Assembly (NCBI RefSeq): GCF_900476375.1
Contig: NZ_UPPP01000105.1
Span: 155,960 to 219,959 of the forward strand
Length of the DNA stretch: 64,000 nucleotides
Direction: 5' to 3'
From: Allolucifera butyrica
GTDB lineage: Bacteria; Bacillota; Negativicutes; Sporomusales; UPPP01
Below are positions 16,446 to 25,497 of the stretch, in pieces. Within the stretch, counting starts at the first letter, position 1. Each line of letters starts with the position of its first letter. The notes below the pieces were generated by a model. The model worked only from the letters and a program-made list of their open reading frames with translations. It was not told the origin of the DNA and ran no database searches. The translations under genes were made by a program, and so were the position numbers.

Positions 16446-17111
16446 GTGAAAGACTTGGATTTTTCTGTGAATAACGATGACTCTTTACACATTAAGGTTT
16501 ATAAACATATTAAATCCCAGATTATAAACGGGGGTTACGGTCCGGGTGAAATATTGCTGGAAACCAAACTGGCTGATGAGCTGGGCGTCAGCCGCACTCC
16601 GATTCGTGAGGCGATCCATTTATTAGAATTGGAAGGGCTCGTTGAATCGAGTACGAAAAAGGGAGCGGCAGTATTAGGTATTTCCACGAAAGATGTACAG
16701 GACATTTACGCAATCCGTCAACTGGTGGAGGGATTGGCAGCCCGTTGGGCGGCGGAACATCTAACTGCCGTTGAAATTAAGGAATTGCAGAAAATTTTTG
16801 AGCTGATGGAGTTTTACGCCCATAAGCTGGACGTAGAAGAGGTGACCGAACTGGATAACCGGTTTCATCAAATCATCTATGAAGCATCGGGAAGTAAGAT
16901 ATTGAAACTTACTCTCGGCAATTTACACAAGTATGTGCAGATGGCCCGGCAGGAATCACTGAAAGCCCATGACCGGTTGCCTCACACCATTGAAGAGCAC
17001 CGTGCTGTTTTGCAGGCCTTTTTGGACAGGGACGCTGAGGTGGCGGAAAAGGCGCTGGCTTACCATGCCAAAATGGCTTATCTAAATATTATTGACCAAC
17101 AGCCTGAATAA
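16446..17111 (+). CDS. GntR-family (FadR/FCD) transcriptional regulator
   Basis: This 221-aa protein has an N-terminal winged helix (ADELGVSRTPIREAIHLLELEGLV, residues about 42-65) and a C-terminal FCD ligand domain with metal-binding positions in DNRFHQ, EEHRAV and YHAKMA. FCD regulators usually sense small organic acids. Start GTG at 16446 with AGGAAGG upstream. It follows the putative hydroaromatic operon, and a palindrome at 14400-14416 is a candidate operator, so it likely controls part of that operon. Confidence 0.9.
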   Translation: MKDLDFSVNNDDSLHIKVYKHIKSQIINGGYGPGEILLETKLADELGVSRTPIREAIHLLELEGLVESSTKKGAAVLGISTKDVQDIYAIRQLVEGLAARWAAEHLTAVEIKELQKIFELMEFYAHKLDVEEVTELDNRFHQIIYEASGSKILKLTLGNLHKYVQMARQESLKAHDRLPHTIEEHRAVLQAFLDRDAEVAEKALAYHAKMAYLNIIDQQPE

Positions 17112-17132
17112 ACCATATATATTGTAAGAAAG

Positions 17133-17178
17133 AAAAAGGGAGACAGTTCCAATTATATTTTGGACTGTCTCCCTTTTT
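17133..17178. terminator. bidirectional terminator
   Basis: A long stem (AAAAAGGGAGACAGT ... ACTGTCTCCCTTTTT) between the convergent GntR and MFS genes has T-runs in both orientations. Confidence 0.9.
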
Positions 17179-17200
17179 GCGGCAGCGGGACTGCTTAAAA

Positions 17201-17262
17201 ATGAATTACTATTTAACTTCCGCTTATGACAAGGCGTTCTTTCTGCCGTCCTGCTTCGTCCT
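17201..17262. repeat. partial copy of the dispersed repeat inside the MFS gene 3' end
   Basis: The segment TTAACTTCCGCTTATGACAA and the following TTCTGCC match the internal part of the long repeats at 57764 and 60451. A partial left end of the MITE-like element (GACTGCTTAAAAA) abuts it at about 17190. It supplies the stop codon and last residues of the MFS gene. Confidence 0.55.
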
Positions 17263-18409
17263 GATCAATTTGCGGACTGGGAAGGGAAAAAGCCGCTGGT
17301 ACGGCAAGTATCGGCAGGAGTCCCAGGAAGGTTAGCGCATTTTCAAGTCCGTAACTATCCGCCAGACGGCCTAGAAACGGTGCGGCAACTCCGCCGATGC
17401 TGAGAGCCAGACCCAGGGTAATTCCCGACGCCAGTCCCATATTGTTAGGCAGATACTTTTGACCCAGGACAACCATAGGACTAAAGGAAGCGAAGATAGC
17501 GACTCCGATAGGCACCAGCAGGACTGTAGCAGTTACTACATTCCGGGTATGAAAAAATAGCGGCAGTAGCGGCGCAAGGAATAGAAAGGCTACCCGCACT
17601 ACCCTGATCTGGCCAAAATAGTCGGCTAATCTGCCGGCAATCAGACTGGACACAGCCCCTACGACGAATAAAATAGTCAATGCGGCGCTGCCGGCTGTGT
17701 TAGACTGGTGAAGTACGTGAATCCAGTATAAGGGCACAAAGACATCAATACCGAATATAATCACCGAACGCAAAGAAACAGCCAGGGTCAGACGGAAAAA
17801 CGAGTACCACTCATCCGGTTGACGGGAGAAAACGGCTTTGGCAATTGCTTTATTATAACCGGCGGCGGAAAGGCGGGAGCGGTGCGCAAACAATATCAGG
17901 GCAACAACGGTTGCCGGCAGGATGAAGAATAATGTGCCCGTTAATCCCCAAATGGTGACGGTGGCAATAACAAAGACGGGGCCAATTGCAAAGCCTATAT
18001 TACCGCCGGCGGTAAAAGTGCTGACCCCGGTAGCTTTTTTTTCCCCGGATACATAGTTGGCCAAACGGGCGGCTTCCGGATGGAAGGCCGCAATACCCAG
18101 CCCGCTTAGGGCAACGGCCAAAAACAACAGCCAATAATTTTGGACGATGCCGACAGCCGCCAATCCCAACCCGGCCAGGAACAATCCTGCCGGCATTACC
18201 CAAAAGGCTGAAATCCGGTCGGCATAATAACCAAAAAGAGGCTGTACTACGGAAGAGGTTATATTGGCGGCAAATACCAGGTTGGCGGCTGCTTCATAAT
18301 TAAGATTATGCGCCGTAATTAAAATAGGCAGCAATGCGGGTAAGATACCCTGGTTCAGATCGGTACATAGATGACTGATAGTTAAAATGCTTAATTCGCG
18401 ATATTTCAT
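17213..18409 (-). CDS. MFS exporter, fosmidomycin-resistance (Fsr)-like
   Basis: This 398-aa, 12-helix MFS protein has Fsr-family landmarks: SHLCTDLNQGILPALLPILI at the N-terminus, GYYADR after helix 2, GLGIAAFHPEAAR and STFTAGGNIGFAIGP. Fsr proteins are drug or metabolite exporters. AGGGGG precedes the ATG. The last residues (RQKERLVISGS) fall in a dispersed-repeat fragment, so the C-terminus has probably been rewritten by repeat insertion. A LysR gene is divergent at 18534 and is the probable regulator. Confidence 0.87.
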   Translation of the reverse strand: MKYRELSILTISHLCTDLNQGILPALLPILITAHNLNYEAAANLVFAANITSSVVQPLFGYYADRISAFWVMPAGLFLAGLGLAAVGIVQNYWLLFLAVALSGLGIAAFHPEAARLANYVSGEKKATGVSTFTAGGNIGFAIGPVFVIATVTIWGLTGTLFFILPATVVALILFAHRSRLSAAGYNKAIAKAVFSRQPDEWYSFFRLTLAVSLRSVIIFGIDVFVPLYWIHVLHQSNTAGSAALTILFVVGAVSSLIAGRLADYFGQIRVVRVAFLFLAPLLPLFFHTRNVVTATVLLVPIGVAIFASFSPMVVLGQKYLPNNMGLASGITLGLALSIGGVAAPFLGRLADSYGLENALTFLGLLPILAVPAAFSLPSPQIDQDEAGRQKERLVISGS

Positions 18410-18533
18410 AATCCAATCCCCCTTGCTGAGCTAGCGTCTTTCAGGTATGATTATAGCAAGTTAAAAACCATATTAAAAAGATTTATATTATCTGAAATCT
18501 ATATGCGGAAAATATGGATGTGGGGGGAGATTT

Positions 18534-19403
18534 TTGGATATCAGGCAGTTACATTATTTTTTGGCAATTGCCGAAGAGGGCCAGATTACCGGAGCGGCTA
18601 AACGTCTACATATGGCTCAGCCGCCGCTTAGTCAGCAGCTTAAACTATTAGAAACCGAATTGGGGGTCCAATTAATCCGGCGGGGCAGTCGCAGAATTCA
18701 GCTGACTGAAGCCGGAAGTGCCCTGCGCAACCGGGCTGAGCAGATCCTTGCATTAATGGAAACGACGTTTAAAGAGGTAAAGGAATTTCATGACGGGGAT
18801 AAAGGAACTCTGGCAATTGGAACAGTTGCCTCGTTAGGAGCAACGTTGCTCCCGGAACGAATCCGGTTATTTCGTGAACAATACCCTGGAATCGATTTTA
18901 TTCTTTGCGAAGGTGAGACGCAACGGATCAGCGAATTGTTAAATAGAGGTGTAATTGAAATTGGCATGGTGCGGCTGCCATTTGATTCGAATGTATTTGA
19001 GTCGGTTACTTTGCCAAAGGAGCCAATGGTGGCAGCTATTAACCGGTCATGTGGCAGTTATGATGATAACACGACGGTTATCCAATTGAAAGAATTGGTT
19101 AATATGCCTTTGATGGTACACCGCCGTCATGAAGCTTTAATTATCAAAGCTTGCCGGGAGGCCGGTTTTGAACCAAGCATACTGTGCATCGGTGACGATA
19201 TCCGGTCATTGCTGGCATGGGCGGATGCGGGAATTGGTACAGCTATAGCCACCCAATCGGCGGCAGGGCTTATTCCCAGTACCAATCTTTGCTATCGGCA
19301 AATTGCAGCGCCTGATCTGGAGACAACCGCGGCCGTAATTTGGATGCGAAATCGTTATTTATCAACGGCTGCCCGGCGTTTCTTGGAAATATTTATTGCC
19401 TGA
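18534..19403 (+). CDS. LysR-family transcriptional regulator
   Basis: This 289-aa LysR regulator starts with TTG at 18534, preceded by GGGGGGA, and reads MDIRQLHYFLAIAEEGQITGA, a typical family start. The HTH is PPLSQQLKLLETELG; the effector domain follows from about residue 90. It is divergent from the Fsr-like exporter (124-bp gap), so control of that exporter is the likely job. The ligand is unknown. Confidence 0.88.
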   Translation: MDIRQLHYFLAIAEEGQITGAAKRLHMAQPPLSQQLKLLETELGVQLIRRGSRRIQLTEAGSALRNRAEQILALMETTFKEVKEFHDGDKGTLAIGTVASLGATLLPERIRLFREQYPGIDFILCEGETQRISELLNRGVIEIGMVRLPFDSNVFESVTLPKEPMVAAINRSCGSYDDNTTVIQLKELVNMPLMVHRRHEALIIKACREAGFEPSILCIGDDIRSLLAWADAGIGTAIATQSAAGLIPSTNLCYRQIAAPDLETTAAVIWMRNRYLSTAARRFLEIFIA

Positions 19404-19419
19404 CTTTCTGATCCCGAGC

Positions 19420-19518
19420 CTGCTTAAAAAGATGTGGATACTAATTCGAACGAGGTGTACTCAGGCGTAGTTGAGTGAGAATGCACAGCCACAACAACGT
19501 AGACGCGCTTTTAAGCAG
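19420..19518. repeat. MITE-like element, copy 2 (99 bp)
   Basis: Same ends and core as the element at 14258-14370, with about a dozen bases missing after GATGTGGATACT and several substitutions (for example GTGTACTCAGGCGTA). The terminal repeats CTGCTTAAAAAG / CTTTTAAGCAG differ by one T. Confidence 0.75.
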
Positions 19519-19530
19519 GCCCGGTCCCAT

Positions 19531-19562
19531 AAAAAAAGGACCATCCTATTAAGGATAGTCCT
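19531..19562 (-). terminator. terminator of the 3D-domain gene
   Basis: On the minus strand, GGACTATCC pairs with GGATGGTCC and is followed by T7, just after the 3D-domain gene. Confidence 0.75.
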
Positions 19563-19625
19563 GGAAGGGATCAGAAGAAGGAAGTATCTATCTTCCATGA
19601 GTGGTATTTAATGGTATTCGAAAGT

Positions 19626-20357
19626 TCAGCCTTTTGACAAAACATACACGGTTATATTCCGTCTTCCCCAGTTGAAAGCCTCATCGGTTGTTTCCATCGC
19701 CAAATCAATGTGTCTACCGATAATGGCGCCGCCAATGTCATCGGCGACTGCTTCGCCGTATCCCGGCACATAGAGTTTTGTTCCCAGCGGAATGACATCC
19801 GGGTCTACAGCAATCATGCCGCGCTCCAGGACGTGGCCTCGGTAGGTGATACCCGTGCAGCCTTCATCATGAGCGGTATACGCGGTTGCAAGCACCGGCA
19901 GAGAATAAAGGTAGTGCGGTATACCGCTGTCTTCCGGCGGCGATTGATATGTAGGTTGATCGGGCGGGAGCACTTTTCGCGGCGGTCTTTTTCCCCGGAA
20001 GTTTTTCAGGGCGTCTAACGTTCGCGGACCGACGATGCCGTCAGTTTCCAGGCCGGTATCATCCTGAAATTCCTTAACGGCGGCAAGAGTTTGGTAACCA
20101 AATATCCCATCAGGATGGCCGCTTAAATAGCCGGCCTGGATGAGATCCTTTTGGATAGCGGCCACCTGGCTGTTTTGCATGCCGAATTTGACGATTGTAG
20201 TGTGGGGTTGGGGTGGGGATTTGTGATGATGCGAACCGCCGCCGAAAATACCCCGGATAATGTTAAATAAGAAAAAACTGGCGTGGGCCGGGACCGGTTG
20301 ATAGAAGGCGAGAAAAAAGACAATCAATGCATAGGCGGCTTGCTTTTTTTTTAACAT
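19626..20357 (-). CDS. peptidoglycan-binding and 3D-domain cell wall protein
   Basis: This 243-aa secreted protein has a signal peptide (residues 1-27, ending PAHA), a PG_binding_1 domain at about 58-115 (NSQVAAIQKDLIQAGYL ... DGIVGPRTLDAL) and a C-terminal 3D domain at about 150-240 with the three aspartates in AVDPDVIPLG, VADDIGG and HIDLA. 3D proteins are MltA-like lytic transglycosylases or wall-remodelling factors linked to stationary phase and sporulation or germination. AAGGAG lies 7 nt before the ATG. It is a short distance from the MurNAc salvage operon, consistent with wall turnover. Confidence 0.88.
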   Translation of the reverse strand: MLKKKQAAYALIVFFLAFYQPVPAHASFFLFNIIRGIFGGGSHHHKSPPQPHTTIVKFGMQNSQVAAIQKDLIQAGYLSGHPDGIFGYQTLAAVKEFQDDTGLETDGIVGPRTLDALKNFRGKRPPRKVLPPDQPTYQSPPEDSGIPHYLYSLPVLATAYTAHDEGCTGITYRGHVLERGMIAVDPDVIPLGTKLYVPGYGEAVADDIGGAIIGRHIDLAMETTDEAFNWGRRNITVYVLSKG

Positions 20358-20634
20358 CCTATGGCTCCTTAAATGTATTTTTCAATAAATTTATCGGCTT
20401 TTTTGAAAAATACTTAATAAGACATAAGACCTATTTTGTATAATTTTATCAGGTAAATTAAGGAAAATATATTAGAAAATAATGGATGAATTTGTTTTTG
20501 CCAATGTAGGAGGATATGCGGGGAATTGCCGGGTGAATCACCCGAAGTAATAAAAGATAAAAACGGAATATACCAGGTCTATATGGCCCGGATATCCCGT
20601 TATGTACAATTATAGCTTAATGGGGAGAGTGAAA

Positions 20635-21024
20635 ATGATATATCCAGAGTTGACCAAAGCGGATAAATGGCTTGTGAGCCTGCTCCTTTTGTTGTCTACC
20701 GCCGGAATTATTCTCAGCTTTACTCTATTTCCGGCGGCTGGAGGAACAACGGCCCAAGTGCAAATTGACGGCAAATTATATAAAACGGTTCCGCTTCGTC
20801 CGGGTTATTCTGAGGAATTCCGCATTGGCGGTCAAACAGAATATGCGGTTATTGAAGTGCGGGACGACAAAATCCGCATCCGTCAGGATGATTCACCCCG
20901 CCAGATTGGAGTCCGGACAGGGTGGATCAGCAGGCCGCCGCAACAGATCGTAAATCTGCCCTACCGGATTCTCATAACCATTGAATCAAATGAAAAAACA
21001 GATATTGATGCGATAACCAATTAA
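20635..21024 (+). CDS. NusG domain II-containing protein
   Basis: This 129-aa protein has one N-terminal membrane anchor (residues about 10-30, WLVSLLLLLSTAGIILSF) and an extracytoplasmic NusG domain II-like beta fold (QVQIDGKLYKTVPL ... VIEVRDDKIRI ... GWISRPPQQIVNLPYRI). This family is widespread in Firmicutes and of unknown function. The start at 20635 has GGGGAGAG upstream; the longer frame from 20602 does not. It is convergent with murQ with a 5-bp gap. Confidence 0.8.
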   Translation: MIYPELTKADKWLVSLLLLLSTAGIILSFTLFPAAGGTTAQVQIDGKLYKTVPLRPGYSEEFRIGGQTEYAVIEVRDDKIRIRQDDSPRQIGVRTGWISRPPQQIVNLPYRILITIESNEKTDIDAITN

Positions 21025-21029
21025 AACGG

Positions 21030-21941
21030 TTATTTCTGTGGATTGCTATGCAGGGCCAGGGCCGCGGCCACAACGCCGCCTGCCTGCTCCAGCAAGCGGG
21101 CGGCCGGTACGGCGGGCAAGCTTGTCAGCAACATGGTTACGGCTAACTTAGCCGAGCCATTGGCGACGGTGAGCGCCGTCTCACATTGTTCCCGGCTGAC
21201 ACCGGTAGCCGTACTGACAATGCGTTTGGCCCGTTCCTGCAGTTTAAAGTTGGTGGCCTGAACATCCACCATTAAATTGCTGTACGTCTTGCCAAGCCGG
21301 ATCATACTGGCGGTGGTTAACATGTTAAGCACCATTTTTTGTGCTGTGCCGGCCTTCATGCGGGTAGATCCTGTGACAACTTCCGGGCCGGCCAGTACAG
21401 TCAGGCTGAGAGCGGCTGCCTGGCTCATTTCTGAAGCCGGGGTACAGGTAAGGGCGATGGTGCGGCAGCCGAGTGAGTTAGCATATTGTAAACCGCCCAG
21501 TACATAGGGCGTCCGGCCGCTGGCGGCAATGCCGACAACAATGTCGGCCGGACACAGGTGTTTAGCCTGTAAATCTTCAACGGCCAGGGTCGGCGAATCT
21601 TCGGCACCCTCTACCGCCCGGAGGATGGCGGCCGGTCCACCGGCAATCAGTCCTTGTACCAGTTCCGGGTCGGTACCATAGGTTGGCGGGCACTCGGACG
21701 CATCCAAAATGCCCAGTCGTCCGCTGGTGCCGGCGCCTACGTAAAAGAGACGGCCGCCGGTTTTAAATGATGCCACAATCCATTCGACTGCCTGAGCAAT
21801 CTCAGGCAGAATGTTTTTTACGGCAGCAGCAATTTTGTGATCCTCCCGATTGATCAGTTCAACAATTTCCCGGCCGGAAAGCCGGTCGATATTCATAGTT
21901 GCGGGATTGCGGGCTTCGGTTAGCAGGTTTTCCAGGTTCAT
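21030..21941 (-). CDS. murQ: N-acetylmuramic acid 6-phosphate etherase
   Basis: This 303-aa SIS-domain lyase has GAGTSGRLG (residues 69-77), the catalytic Glu83 in DASECPPTYG and GSTRMKAGTA. It cleaves the lactyl ether of MurNAc-6-P to give GlcNAc-6-P and lactate. It overlaps mupG by four bases and is the last gene of a murP-mupG-murQ operon for recovering peptidoglycan sugars. Confidence 0.96.
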   Translation of the reverse strand: MNLENLLTEARNPATMNIDRLSGREIVELINREDHKIAAAVKNILPEIAQAVEWIVASFKTGGRLFYVGAGTSGRLGILDASECPPTYGTDPELVQGLIAGGPAAILRAVEGAEDSPTLAVEDLQAKHLCPADIVVGIAASGRTPYVLGGLQYANSLGCRTIALTCTPASEMSQAAALSLTVLAGPEVVTGSTRMKAGTAQKMVLNMLTTASMIRLGKTYSNLMVDVQATNFKLQERAKRIVSTATGVSREQCETALTVANGSAKLAVTMLLTSLPAVPAARLLEQAGGVVAAALALHSNPQK

Positions 21942-23032
21942 ACAGTTGCCTCCTTGAAACGGAATTGGTCGCCGGGGCGGATATAAGCAAGTAAAAACAA
22001 TTCTTCCGGCACGATATGGGCTACGGTATTGACCCGGTCGTCCGCCGGCAGAGCGGAATGGATGATTTGCAGTTCTCCCATATACCGAAGGTAATGCTGG
22101 TTATCAACCGTTACCGTGCCAGGGAGCCGCGGTGCGGCGGTCCGGGCGGGAATCGGAATCGCAGAGGTACACCGGCTTCGCGCCTCCTGTGACCGGATGG
22201 CGTATTCACCGGGGTCGGTCCGGTTAGTATGGCAGCCTGAAAATAAAAGTTCCCGTTCGGCGGCGGTTATGTCCGGAGCGACATGGATATGCAGTTCGAT
22301 GCATTCGGAATCGAGACCGGCCACGGCAGCCAATTCCTGGGATGGCGCCAGGGGGTCGCCGAAGAGCAACCCGGCCAGCAGGCGGCAGGCGAGCAGTTCT
22401 TTGGCCGCCTGCATAGGAGACTGGGAACGGTGTTTTTCCAAGGTCGGCAAGCCGGCGAAAATGGGGCCGCGGGGTGTATGGCGGGAAGGAATGAAGGCGA
22501 ATACGGGGATGCCATGATTAGACAACAACTGAGAGCGCTCGGTGAACAGGGACCAGCTAAGTCCGGTTTCCGGCCGGGGATAATAATTGTGACAGGCTCT
22601 TAGCCGGGTAAGGTCGGTGCCGGACTGGACAATTTGCTGTAGCAGAACCGGTGTAATTGTGCTGGCATTGATTTCCACCTCTAAATCGCCGGCCTGGGTG
22701 ATTGCGGCAATTTGGTCCGGCGAAAAGCCATAGTCCAGGCGGATGGTATGAATGCCCAGTCTTTTTAGCTGGGAAAAATCAGTAGGAGAGGCGCCCAACT
22801 GAGCTAAGGCCTTGGGCGAGATATCCGCTGTAATCGAGTAGCCAAGTTCCGTAGCGGTGTTGACCAGATGGTGGAACTCCGTTAGCAGCGTTTGGGCGTT
22901 GGCTTCAGGGATATGAAGGGAAGTAAATAAACGGTTAAAACCATAACGGCGGGCCAATTCAAGATAGTCGCAATTGTTTTTTGCCGAATGCTCCATACCG
23001 GCAAAGGCTGATATGCCTTTTTCCCAGGCCAT
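21938..23032 (-). CDS. mupG: MupG-family 6-phospho-N-acetylmuramidase (DUF871)
   Basis: This 364-aa protein matches MupG/DUF871: a TIM barrel starting GISAFAGME (after the usual short N-terminus), LGYSITADISP and IRLDYGFS, and a C-terminal beta domain. MupG hydrolyses 6-phospho-MurNAc-GlcNAc imported by a PTS. The start at 23032 is one base after the murP stop and gives the family-typical MAWEKGISAF; a longer frame from 23077 would overlap murP. The neighbours murP and murQ complete the pathway. Confidence 0.9.
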   Translation of the reverse strand: MAWEKGISAFAGMEHSAKNNCDYLELARRYGFNRLFTSLHIPEANAQTLLTEFHHLVNTATELGYSITADISPKALAQLGASPTDFSQLKRLGIHTIRLDYGFSPDQIAAITQAGDLEVEINASTITPVLLQQIVQSGTDLTRLRACHNYYPRPETGLSWSLFTERSQLLSNHGIPVFAFIPSRHTPRGPIFAGLPTLEKHRSQSPMQAAKELLACRLLAGLLFGDPLAPSQELAAVAGLDSECIELHIHVAPDITAAERELLFSGCHTNRTDPGEYAIRSQEARSRCTSAIPIPARTAAPRLPGTVTVDNQHYLRYMGELQIIHSALPADDRVNTVAHIVPEELFLLAYIRPGDQFRFKEATV

Positions 23033-23033
23033 A

Positions 23034-24389
23034 CTATTCACATCCCTGCTGTTGGATTTCACCCGGCGGGTCGTCAAAGCCGACAGCCCAGGTGGTAATA
23101 AAGCCGGCGATATAGGCGATCAGAAGGCCGATAAGATAGGAAAGCACACTGCCGGGCTTAATCAAAAAGGCCAACGGCAGTCCCGAGACGCCGATTGCCA
23201 CGGAACTGACATGCATGACCGCCTGAAAGGCGCCGCCGAACCCGGCGCCGATGCAAGCGGTGACAAAGGGCCGTCCCAGCGGCAGGGTAACGCCGAAAAT
23301 AAGCGGTTCTCCGATGCCCAAAATACCGACGGGCAGAGCGCCTTTGATGATTTCTTTGAGTTTGTTGTTTTTGGTTTTTAAATAGACGGCAAAGGTAGCT
23401 CCCACTTGACCGGCTCCGGCCATGGCCAGGATCGGCAGCAGCGGATTTTCCTTAAACGTATTTAAGAACTCCATGTGTACGGGGACCAGGCCCTGGTGCA
23501 GTCCGGTCATGACTACCGGCAGGAAGGTTGCGGCCAGTATAAAGCCTACCACCGCCCCGCCAATGCCGATTAAATTGGTGAAGACGGCTACTATGCCGTC
23601 GGAGAGTACGCCGCCGACAGGCTGCAGCACATAATAGGTGATAAAGCCGGTGATGAAGAGAGTCAGGCCGGGAACGACAATAATATCCAGGGCATTGGGC
23701 ACAATCTTGCGCAGCCGTTTTTCCAACTGGCTCATGAACCAGGCAACGAGGAGCACTCCGATTAAGCCGCCCCGTCCTGGTACCAGGGCCATTTGATTGA
23801 TTTTGAGGGTGGCAATGGCCGGATTCATGATCAAAACGCCGGCAAGACCGCCCATGGAGGGGGTGCCGCCGAATTCCCTGGCGGCATTGATTCCGACGAA
23901 AATACCGAGATAGGAGAAAATACCCCAGCCGATTACATTCAGGAAAGCGGCAAAGGTTCCTTTCGGGTCGGCGCCGAGCTGAATGGCGATATTGGTTAAT
24001 CCCGCCACCATGCCCGAGGCGACGATGGCCGGGATGAGAGGAACGAAAATATTGGCCAGTTTACGTAAAAATAACTTGACCGGTGTGCGGTTTTTATCAG
24101 CAATTTGGGCTTTCAGGTCTTTTACTTCACCAAGGGATAGTCCCGTCAGGATCGCAATTTCGGCGGCCACTTTGTTGACTGTACCCGGTCCCAGTATGAT
24201 TTGCAGTTGACCGGCAGCTTCCACGACCCCCAGTATGCCGTTCAGCTTTTGCAGGTCTTCCATCTTGACTTTTGTCCGGTTAAACAGCGAGAGACGGAGA
24301 CGGGTCATGCAATGCATCGCTGTGTTGATATTCTCTCGGCCGCCAACGGTATGAATAATTTCTTGCGCCAGTTTTTTCTCGTTAAGCAT
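23034..24389 (-). CDS. murP: PTS EIIBC transporter for MurNAc / MurNAc-GlcNAc
   Basis: This 451-aa PTS permease has an N-terminal EIIB domain with phosphorylated Cys27 (AMHCMTRLRL) and a ten-helix glucose-superfamily EIIC domain (VPLIPAIVASGMV; GIGEPLIFGVTLPLGRP with the substrate-binding Glu). No EIIA is encoded here, so it must borrow one. Imported MurNAc-containing sugar is phosphorylated and passed to MupG and MurQ. GGGAGGAG precedes the ATG. Confidence 0.9.
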   Translation of the reverse strand: MLNEKKLAQEIIHTVGGRENINTAMHCMTRLRLSLFNRTKVKMEDLQKLNGILGVVEAAGQLQIILGPGTVNKVAAEIAILTGLSLGEVKDLKAQIADKNRTPVKLFLRKLANIFVPLIPAIVASGMVAGLTNIAIQLGADPKGTFAAFLNVIGWGIFSYLGIFVGINAAREFGGTPSMGGLAGVLIMNPAIATLKINQMALVPGRGGLIGVLLVAWFMSQLEKRLRKIVPNALDIIVVPGLTLFITGFITYYVLQPVGGVLSDGIVAVFTNLIGIGGAVVGFILAATFLPVVMTGLHQGLVPVHMEFLNTFKENPLLPILAMAGAGQVGATFAVYLKTKNNKLKEIIKGALPVGILGIGEPLIFGVTLPLGRPFVTACIGAGFGGAFQAVMHVSSVAIGVSGLPLAFLIKPGSVLSYLIGLLIAYIAGFITTWAVGFDDPPGEIQQQGCE

Positions 24390-24432
24390 ATGACTCCTCC
24401 CGGTCTATTCTAGTTTTGGTTTTTAAGCAAAG

Positions 24433-24479
24433 GGGCCGTCCCCCGTCAACAATTTTTCGCTGCACTGGGGACAGCCCCG
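24433..24479 (-). terminator. hairpin between 2-hydroxyacid dehydrogenase and murP
   Basis: GGGGCTGTCCCC pairs with GGGGACGGCCCC on the minus strand; only a short T-tract follows, so termination of the dehydrogenase transcript may be partial and allow readthrough into murP. Confidence 0.55.
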
Positions 24480-24492
24480 GAATTAGAAAGGC

Positions 24493-25452
24493 TTAATTCA
24501 CAACATTGATTGGTTTGCCCTGCAGGAAGGATGCAATATTAGCAGCCAGAAGATTCAGAAGCCGCTGTCTGGATTCAAGGCATTTCCAGCCTATATGCGG
24601 CGTCAGCAGTACATTTTCCATGGCAAACAACGGATTGTCCGGAGCCGGCGGTTCCGGGTCCTGGACATCCAGTGCCGCTCCGGCAATCTGCCGGTTTTGC
24701 AAGGCGGCGATTAAATCCGGTTCGTTGATAATGGCCCCCCGGGCAGTGTTGATGATAAAGGCCGTAGGCTTCATTAAGTTCAGACGGTCCTTATTGATCA
24801 GGTGCCTGGTAGCGGGTGTAAGGGGACAATGCAGAGTGACAAAATCACTCTTGGCCAGCAGTTCTTCCAGCGAAACGGATTGAATGGCGGGGTCGTCCCA
24901 CTGCCGGGAAGTGCGGGTGTAGGTCAGAATCTTCATCCCCAGAGCCAGGGCAATTTTTATTACTTGCCGCCCAATGGAGCCGGCGCCAATGATGCCAAGG
25001 GTTTTGTTTTGTAACTCGAAATGGGGCACCTGCAGACATTGGGTGAAATTAGTAAAGTTATTTTGTTTCAGCATGATTTGCTGCCATGCCAGGGAGGAAC
25101 TTAAATTCAAAATAAAAGTTATAACCAGCTGCGCAACGGCTTCCGTGCTATACCCGGGGATATTGCAAACCGTAATATTTTTTTGTCTGGCAGCGTCAAT
25201 ATCTATATTATTATAGCCCGTGCCGGCCTCGCAAATAAGTTGAACGGAGGCGGGAAACTGAGCGATTAAATCTCCCCTTAAAGGCATTTCCTTGGTGATG
25301 ACGATATTCTGCCCCTGAACTCTGGTCAGTATTTCCGCCGGGTCGCTGCTTATATCATATTTACTGACCGTTGTAATTTTGTTGAATGGGGAAAAATCAA
25401 GCTTGTGGTCAAAATCCATTTTTGCTAAATTAAGAAATACAGTATGATTCAT
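24493..25452 (-). CDS. D-2-hydroxyacid dehydrogenase (NAD-dependent)
   Basis: This 319-aa protein has the D-isomer dehydrogenase layout: IPGYSTEAVAQ substrate loop, Rossmann GAGSIG (near 150), catalytic Arg in NTARGAIIN, Glu in DPEPP, and His in TPHIGW. It interconverts a 2-oxoacid and D-2-hydroxyacid (lactate, hydroxypyruvate or phosphoglycerate-like). The ATG at 25452 follows GGGGAGGA; the upstream TTG frame is less likely. MurQ next door releases D-lactate, so D-lactate is a plausible substrate (inference). It has its own near-consensus promoter. Confidence 0.87.
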   Translation of the reverse strand: MNHTVFLNLAKMDFDHKLDFSPFNKITTVSKYDISSDPAEILTRVQGQNIVITKEMPLRGDLIAQFPASVQLICEAGTGYNNIDIDAARQKNITVCNIPGYSTEAVAQLVITFILNLSSSLAWQQIMLKQNNFTNFTQCLQVPHFELQNKTLGIIGAGSIGRQVIKIALALGMKILTYTRTSRQWDDPAIQSVSLEELLAKSDFVTLHCPLTPATRHLINKDRLNLMKPTAFIINTARGAIINEPDLIAALQNRQIAGAALDVQDPEPPAPDNPLFAMENVLLTPHIGWKCLESRQRLLNLLAANIASFLQGKPINVVN

Positions 25453-25497
25453 AATGTTCCTCCCCAAAAGGCATTTTTAGAATATTTTACAAATTCT

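Noticed and set aside
22116..22517. Long antisense ORFs within murQ-mupG-murP and other GC-rich genes
   Set aside because: They are codon-bias shadows of clearly identified genes and lack ribosome sites.
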